Assembly (NCBI RefSeq): GCF_963678635.1
Contig: NC_087065.1
Coordinates: forward strand, 21,583,480 to 21,647,479
DNA: 64,000 nucleotides
Direction of reading: 5' to 3'
Origin: Symsagittifera roscoffensis
Lineage: Eukaryota > Xenacoelomorpha > Acoela > Convolutidae
Position numbers and translations under genes: made by a program. Positions 57,581-64,000 of this stretch are shown piece by piece. Each line of letters opens with the position of its first letter. Position 1 is the first letter of the stretch. The notes beneath the pieces were generated by a model, which made no database searches, was not told the DNA's origin, and saw nothing but the letters and a program-made list of their open reading frames with translations.

Positions 57581-58161
57581 TGGTTCCACAACGGATTGGT
57601 ATAGGGTCCCCACAGTTCAAATCCCTGCTTGTCTCCTCTCTCGATCGACCTCCTCAGCGTTTCCATCAGGGTATCTTCCGAGAGTAGCTCTGCTAACAAA
57701 TTCTTTTCAAACAATTTTGAGAGATTGTCTAACGAGTCCCCTTTCAATTGTTTTTGCAGTTCGGTTTCCTTTCTGGAAATGTTACGATTTCGAGTTGGTG
57801 GTTCTATTGCGCAAACGTTTTCTTCGTCCTCGTTGCTCTCTGTTGTCGTGGTGAGATCGACCTCGATCAATTGGATGTCTCTTCGAAGTGACTCATTGGA
57901 TTCTGACTAACTGCTAATCGCCGGGAAATGTCCTTCAAGCTCTCTTGTGTTGTTTGGCGGAGTGCTAGCTGCTCCACCGATTAACTGCCAGAAACAAAGC
58001 AGCCGACTATCGGCTTCCTTCTGTTGATCCTCCGAAAATTTCCATTTCACACGTGATGGCTGACGGGTTTCTTCGCTCTCCGAACTGTCCCGATTTTTCC
58101 GGCTTCCTCTGATTATCTTTCTTGGTCTCTGTAAAGTCTCTGTGACTTCCTCCTCCGACAT
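57490..58161 (-). pseudogene. Pol region between reverse transcriptase and integrase (two open frames)
   Basis: Frames of 84 codons (57907-58161) and 126 codons (57490-57870) run in the same direction as the pol domains. The second contains LWGPYTNPLWNQM, VDNRLAV and LRPAVLKR, the stretch that precedes the integrase zinc finger in Ty3/gypsy elements. The first is acidic and Arg/Ser-rich with no motif I recognise. Confidence 0.6.
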
Positions 58162-58639
58162 ATCGTTGGTATTGTGGAAACATCGGTTTCAGCGAGGATC
58201 CATAAGGTTTTTCTCACTTTCTTTGCATCGCCAGTGTTCCTGTGGTGTATCTGAACACCAGTCGTATCATTTGTTTGGCTGCTCGCTCATTTTGCTTCGT
58301 TTTCCGACGGAATATGAATTTTTCTTTCAGAGTTTCTGTCCGGCCGTTTTCTGAGTTGCAAAGAAGATAAAGTGTCTTTTTGGGGTAGAGTTTTTTGTTT
58401 GGCTGTTTAGGCGATCGCGAAAGTTGATTTATCTCGTTCCGGTCGAACTTGCTTCCCGCGTTCGGAATAATTTTTGATAGATGATTTACACTACCAAGAA
58501 ATGACCTTATTTACTATAGCAATTTAGGTGGATTAGGTTTCTGAAAAGCTGCTGTTATGGTCAGTTTGGTCTGATTCCCGACTCTGATAGATGATGGCTT
58601 AACCAATCTAGCTCATTTTTGAAGCATTCATACTTTGAA

Positions 58640-59085
58640 ATTTTAACGCCAAATTTTCTTCATCTAGGTTTTCTAAGATCTTTTTCATCAGTTTTTCAGG
58701 TTTTAGGTCATCTCCTTTTGATACACTGAGGATATCATCCAACCAAAGGGTAGTCGTTGCATGGTTAATTGTTCTGTCCATGATTTTTGGAAGTCGGCCG
58801 GCATATGTGCTAAGCTATAGAACCCGGTTTGGAATCTCTAAGTTCCTGTAGCATTAACCCCTACGAATATCAAAATTGTCGAGCTGTATCTGCAGCCAAT
58901 TTTAATGAATGTATGCATACTTGAGATCAAGTACCGTGAAGTATATTGTGTCCATTTTGTCCTCAGTGACAATTTGGTTAACTCCAGCTATTAGTTCGTC
59001 AACGTTTGAAATTTGCTTTGCATCTAATTCCAATTTGCTTTGCGACTAATGCCAATTTGATCGAGTCACCTTTTTTGAGTTTTGT
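58640..59085 (-). pseudogene. Reverse transcriptase fragment
   Basis: Recognisable blocks, in order and in more than one frame, are VDELIAGVNQIVTEDKMD, YFTVLDLKYAY (first catalytic Asp region), MDRTINHATTT, and WLDDILSVSKGD (the Y/F-x-D-D catalytic motif, here L-D-D). Stops and small indels interrupt it. Spacing between the blocks is shorter than in intact elements near the GLxxxPxxFQ region. Confidence 0.85.
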
Positions 59086-59859
59086 TAATTCGGTCAATTG
59101 TTATCAAATGGTCAATTTTAGTCTAATTTTAGCGAACAGGCTTATAGCAAGGCAATAAATTATAGATTAAGTTTAGTTTCACTATAAATTAAGTTTAGTT
59201 TCACTCCAGTTAATTTAATTGGCGAAATTTTTAAAACAGTTTCTTAGAAGTAATTTTTTGAAGAAAAGTTGAACCATACTTTTGCCCAATTGACATGAAA
59301 ACAATTTTTCAAAAAGTTACAAAAAGTGTCTAAATGCTGAGAAAAACCGATTTTAAATTTCTGATTTTGAATCTAGTTTAGAGCAAATAAAGCACAAAAG
59401 CGGGTTTATAATAAAAAAATAAGCGATTATGTCAGCCGCAAAATTTGAATAAAACTCCAATCAAAGGAAGGAGTGTCACCTCTGAATTATTTTGAAGGAG
59501 CGTCACTTCTTTTTTGGGGTAAATAAAATTTCAGAAGTTTTTGTAAGCTATTAGGAAAAAAAGTTGAACATTTTTAAGATTAGTTGTTTATAATGTTTTT
59601 TATTCATCCTTCGAACGCGAGTTTTTATCAACAAAGCCTAATTTACTATTCATAACAAATATGCTTTAGTTTTATGGCTTCGTTCAGATCGTGTCATCAT
59701 AGCACGCGGGGAAGGGGGAGCGTCATCTTATCATTATTGCAACACAACCATCAACACTTTTTCGGTGTGTATCGGTTGCTGTTTTCATTATTGGTTGTAA
59801 GTTCTGGCTGCTCAGGTGTCGCAAGTTTTCACCCATCATGTTCCATTTAAGTAAACTTT

Positions 59860-60130
59860 CTGGATCTAAATCATGTTAAATTTTGTTGGTTGCTCCGACC
59901 AGTGAGAAAGGGAAGGAATTTTTTTACGAGTTTTTTAGATTGTTTTTAGTTTTTAATTTTTTTCACGCAAAATCAGGTACGACAAATAATAATTATAATT
60001 GGTCGAGTGAAACATATTGAAACCCCTTCAGTCAATCCTGACTCTCGAATTACATTTTAAAAAAACCAAAAAAAAACAAGAAGCGAGTAACCTTTTTATA
60101 AGGAAATTGACTATTTAGGCTATGAAAAAC
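59860..60130 (+). mobile_element. Foldback-element arm
   Basis: Shared blocks are ttgctccgaccagtgagaa, cacgcaaaatcaggtac, aattggtcgagtgaaac, accccttcagtcaatcc, and an end near ctatttaggcta. It matches the right arm of the 16021-17486 element. Confidence 0.8.
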
Positions 60131-60244
60131 ATATCTTTTTGAAACAGAAAATTTATCGAAGATTCATGTAGCGCTTCCTTCGCAAAGAACAGTCAAGCAT
60201 AAAAAAGGAATCTCTCAATCTGTGTTTCGAAAACCACAGCAACG

Positions 60245-60400
60245 GACTACTTTTTTTGATCCGACCACCAAAAGTGGGTTGCAACTTTGTCTTCGTTTGT
60301 CTATTATTTTTAAATTACTTTTAAAACTTTTTTCCACGCAAAATCAAGTAGCATAAACAATCATTAAAATGGATTGAGTGATATACCAAAGAAAAACATT
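60245..60400 (+). mobile_element. Foldback-element arm (shorter copy)
   Basis: Shared blocks are tccgaccaccaaaagtggg, ccacgcaaaatcaagta and atggattgagtgatatacc. It lies about 120 bp right of the copy at 59860 in the same orientation. Confidence 0.7.
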
Positions 60401-61291
60401 TCTAATCCGGGAAAAAAACTCGAAGAACCATTAAAAATTTGAGTAATTTTGCATAAAAGTTGCAAAAAATTGCTGAAAGTTTGAAGGAAACTTCAAACTA
60501 GTTTCATTTTTTTTCTTCAATTTTTTGTTTGTTATTTCATTTCTAAAGTCAGCTGTAATTGATTAGAACTATTATTCTTTAGAACTTAAATTATTAGATG
60601 ATTAGAACTTAAATTATTCGTTTTTTTACATCACTCCACGCGTCCAATTACAAAAATTATTTAAAAATTTTCATAGTTTTTTTTTATGATTTTGGTCGGA
60701 ATTTTCTCTGCTACTTTATTTTATCTGTTTTTATATACTACTTACCTCTATAAGAAAGTTTTTTGGCCTCAATTAGATACCACACTTGACCCAATAAGAC
60801 ATTTTTCGAGTAACTAGTTTTTATGCGTGAAAAAAAAAACAATCTTGAAACCAACGTTTCTTTTCTGATTTCCCACTTCAACGATTCAAAGCACTTTTTG
60901 CTAAGTGGTTTTATCTCTCTGCGGTATGAAGAAAATCGAAAGGTTTACAAGAGAAATTGTCTGCTGTTCGAGTAGCAGATTTAGGGTGGCTTATTAGTAC
61001 TCACCACTCAACATCCAGTTTTGGAGATTTTTGCTCTAAATTATGTTTCGAGCAACTAATTTTAAGTTTTTCCCAATGAACTTTATTTTAAGTTTTAAGT
61101 TTCGAAATGCAATTTTGCTTACACAGCTTCCTAAAAAATTTTCATTAGAATTTTTGGAAAATTTTTTGGGAAGCTGAATCAGTTTGCTTAAAAGAGTTCC
61201 GATTTTTTTCACCAACATTTGAATAATCCTTGAATGAAAAGTCTTTGTCGGTGTCTGTAGCACTGAATTGAAAATGCGATTATTTTCTTTT

Positions 61292-61449
61292 CATTAGCTA
61301 ATATTTTATGTCCAAACTCCTCAAGGTTTTTTTTTCATTAGCTAATATTTTTTGTCCAACCTCCTCAAAGTTTTTTTTTATTAGCTAATATTTTTTGTCC
61401 AACCTCCTCAAAGGTTTTTTTTATTAGCTAATATTTTTGTCCAAACTCA
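61292..61449. repeat. Minisatellite, about 43-44 bp unit, 3.5 copies
   Basis: The word attagctaatatttt begins at 61293, 61337, 61380 and 61423. Each is followed by tgtccaa, a ctcctcaa block and a T-run. Differences among the units are mainly in T-run length and a few bases. Confidence 0.93.
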
Positions 61450-63579
61450 AGCTTTTTTTCGCGCTGAAACTAAGACAAGAAAGAGTTTGAGAATGAGCAT
61501 TTGGGCAACACTTACCAGATAAGGATACAAAAAAGGGAAGAAAAGTGGAACAGAAGATGAGAGCGAGTGAACAAAGTAAGAAGTGAGTGAAATTAGAATC
61601 AATCAACAAATGATTAAGAAAATGGAAAAGTGTTCAAAGCGATTAAAATTCTCGCTACTCTTCTCGGGGGAGGGGTGCGGTGTTTATTATTGATTTGTTG
61701 ATTTTTTTAGCAACCAGGCGAATATAACTAACGATCGGGAAGAGAGAAAGATGAAAAGGCAAAGCAGAAAAAGTGAATTTAAGTGACGAGCAAAACGTTT
61801 TTTTTTTAAATCAACGGGGGTAAAAGGGAAATGAATTTAAATATTATCAACGTTTTGCTGCTGCTTTCAGAGAATTATTGAAAAGGGCAAACAAAAACAC
61901 CGCGGCACATTTAACCAATTTAATTGTTGCGGCGCCTGAAACTGAAAAAGAAAATAATAAACAAACAGTGGATAAGTTTGCAGATTTTATATCAAAGAGG
62001 AAAAATAATTCACTAGAAAGGAAAAGCTTCTATGGGTTCTAATCTCAATTAAGCGGGAAAAACGATTAGACTTTGGGCAAAAAATGAATCAACAAACTTG
62101 AAGAAAAATGATTTTATGCCAATCGAATTAAATTGAAAAATTATTCAAATTTGTCAATTGGATTTTTGACTTCTAAAAATATCGAATTGAAGGAAACAAT
62201 TGTTTGATGGCGGAAAACAACAAAAAACAAGTGCAATTTTTTGAAGGGAAAGTGAATGAAAAAGTATGCAAAGTGATTTATAGATATGTTTTGCAAGTAA
62301 TGGGGGGAAAACAGGCAATTAGGCGCAAGCGTGGGGGATTTTTAACGGAAAAGATAAAATTAGCTCAATTAGAAAATGTTCAGTGGAGTGAAAATGGGGA
62401 AAAGTGTACGCGATAAGATATATGGAAAAAAGATAGTGGCGGAACAAAAGCGAAGGAAAACAAACAAAAGTGGGGAAATAATTATTCGGTTTGAGCAGAA
62501 AAAAACGGGATTATACATTTTTTACACAAAAAGCTCCAATTTGCAGTCTTGTGTTTGTTAAAATTTCATCCTCTTTCTTTTCTGTTTCTGTTCCGCCACA
62601 GTGGGGCTGAAAAGTGGGAAAGATAAGAAGAAAAGGAGGAAGCAGCGAAGAAATAAATGAACATGGTTTAGAATTGCACACAATCAACACCACAAACAAC
62701 AACAAATATGTCGTTAATTCACAATCGGGCTGAATCTGATTGTCGTTGTTCTGATTCAACCAATTTGGAAAAAAAATCAGAGTTAGTTAGATGAGAAATT
62801 GCATCGTTTCTTTCCGACTTTCATTAAAGTTATCAGCATTTATGCCACCTTTAATGATATTTTTTGACAAACTTTGGTGACCAAATGCGAATATCAATTG
62901 ACATATTTTCACATGTTCCTTCATTATCGGATTCAAGTGCAAGAGCTCTGGGTCGCAATTGGGTTAATCGAAGTCCCTCAGAATTCCACCCCCTAACCAG
63001 CAAAACGACCCATTTTTTCCTATCTAACGGGGTCAGTTATATGCGCAGGATTTTTTGAGAAAAGTTTCGATGATATTTTTTCTTTTTAGGTCAGTCATTT
63101 ATATTTTTCGACAGACCTTTTTTTGAGCTTAGCGCTTGCGATACAGCATCAAGAAACTAGCAAAGTTGGAGAAAAAATTGAATTGACAAAACAAAAATGA
63201 TCGATCGAAAAGAATAAGATTAGTTCGGAAAAAAATGACTAGACGATAGAATGTGAAATTAGCATTGTAGGAAAATTTACCAAGCAGTAACAAAGCCGAA
63301 AACATTTTAGCAGAAACCCTTTAAGCAAAAAAAAACAACAAGAAAAAAGACTTTAAAAAAGTTAATAAGAACCCCTCAACCTCAAACGCACACAATTGAT
63401 GCTCGTCATATGAAACATTATAAGGCTACTAAGACAATTCAAAATAGGACAAACCCCTTAAGTCGAAAGAAAGCAAATAAAAATGAAAAAAGTTGAAAAA
63501 AAAATCCAAACAAAATTGGACAAATAATAAATTATGTTGTCAAGAAAATCTGTCATTTTAACAAAGGCGCTATTTTCTA
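61450..63579. other. No gene recognised
   Basis: Mostly A/G- or AT-rich DNA. Open frames of 60-82 codons occur on both strands but are lysine-rich, overlap one another and lack motifs. Between about 63020 and 63130 short blocks (ttttttaggtc, gagctt) are reminiscent of the hAT-type MITE but too diverged to call. Confidence 0.45.
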
Positions 63580-63775
63580 TCACTTTTCAAAAGCCGCGTT
63601 TGACGCCATTATAAACTAGTTTTGAAGGAGAGCGCACACTGAAAAGAAAACTTTTTTTTTGTCATAATTTTCCAAAATGTGGCCTTTTCAAGGAGTTTTG
63701 AAGTGTTTTTCAAAAAGTTTGCCTGAGGCGCAAAATATTTAGTCAAAATAAGCTCTCTTCAGTTTTCTGGGTGCG
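63580..63775 (-). mobile_element. hAT-type MITE fragment (minus orientation)
   Basis: Read on the minus strand it has the blocks gcctcaggcaaac, ggaaaattatgacaaaaaa, gcgctctcctt and ctagtttataatggcgtcaaa, in the same order as in the complete element at 50742. Both terminal repeats are missing. Confidence 0.7.
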
Positions 63776-64000
63776 CTCGCGGTCCATTCCTGCATGTTGA
63801 AAGTTTTTATTGTTCTTGATTGCTCATGTCGTTTTCAACAAGCTCTTCGCAATTTTTTGTTAATTATCTAAATGATTTTCTCATTGTTTATACATTTGAC
63901 GTGCAAAAACGTCTTAATACCAGTTAAAAAAGTCTGATTTAAATCAATTTGTAATGCAATCAGCGTGCGAAAATTTGTTACCGACGCCAGATATAATTTG

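Larger units (their letters stand above)
55503..59085 (-). mobile_element. Decayed Ty3/gypsy-like retrotransposon (pol remnants)
   Basis: On the minus strand the order is reverse transcriptase (about 59085-58640), an unclear middle, the integrase zinc-binding region (57520-57370), the integrase core (57300-56930), and a Lys/Ser-rich tail (about 56720-55600). It ends in a terminal-repeat fragment at 55503-55529. This domain order is that of Ty3/gypsy elements. The frame is broken by many stops and shifts, so the copy is inactive. The tail and end region match the deleted element at 51798-53516. The 5' part (gag, protease, 5' LTR) was not found. Confidence 0.82.

Noticed and set aside
62204-62416. 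70-codon lysine-rich plus-strand frame
   Set aside because: A-rich DNA gives Lys/Asn codons by chance; no motif and no homologous pattern.

Overview
The window looks like nuclear DNA from an invertebrate animal. It is AT-rich and intron-rich, with GT-AG introns from 144 nt to about 8.2 kb and many transposon relics. The one gene I can identify is a poly(C)-binding protein (PCBP/hnRNP E family, the family of Drosophila mub), found only in animals as far as I know. I cannot name the phylum from sequence alone.

Layout. Positions 1-11209 are a near-identical tandem array with a 4.35 kb unit (two full copies and a truncated third, continuing off the left edge). Each full unit carries exon-like pieces of an unrecognised gene, including a first-exon-like piece with a signal anchor. 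Positions 11301-16004 are a second tandem array: two 2356 bp units, each largely a long imperfect palindrome. Positions 16021-17486 hold a foldback element with about 300 bp terminal inverted repeats, whose arms recur across the window.

Positions 18836-38830 hold the PCBP gene on the minus strand. It has ten exons I can join in frame: an N-terminal exon with the first part of KH1, a 33 nt microexon, KH1 end, KH2 in two exons, two linker exons, a 50 nt exon starting KH3, an exon finishing KH3, and a C-terminal exon. Two further coding exons sit inside introns in compatible phase and end in stops. They would make proteins without KH3 or with KH3 cut in half. C-rich tracts on the transcript strand flank the exon that finishes KH3, so self-regulation is a testable idea.

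Positions 38831-64000 hold no gene I can support. They contain a hairpin element (47440-47620), hAT-type MITEs including one complete copy with an 8 bp target duplication (50742-51151), a decayed Ty3/gypsy-like pol (about 55530-59085, minus strand), an internally deleted relative between about 100 bp terminal repeats (51798-53516), more foldback-arm copies, and a 43-44 bp minisatellite (61292-61449).

Limits: exon borders come from splice consensus, reading phase and KH family similarity. There is no transcript evidence, and the transcription start, 5' UTR exons and poly(A) sites of the PCBP gene were not located.
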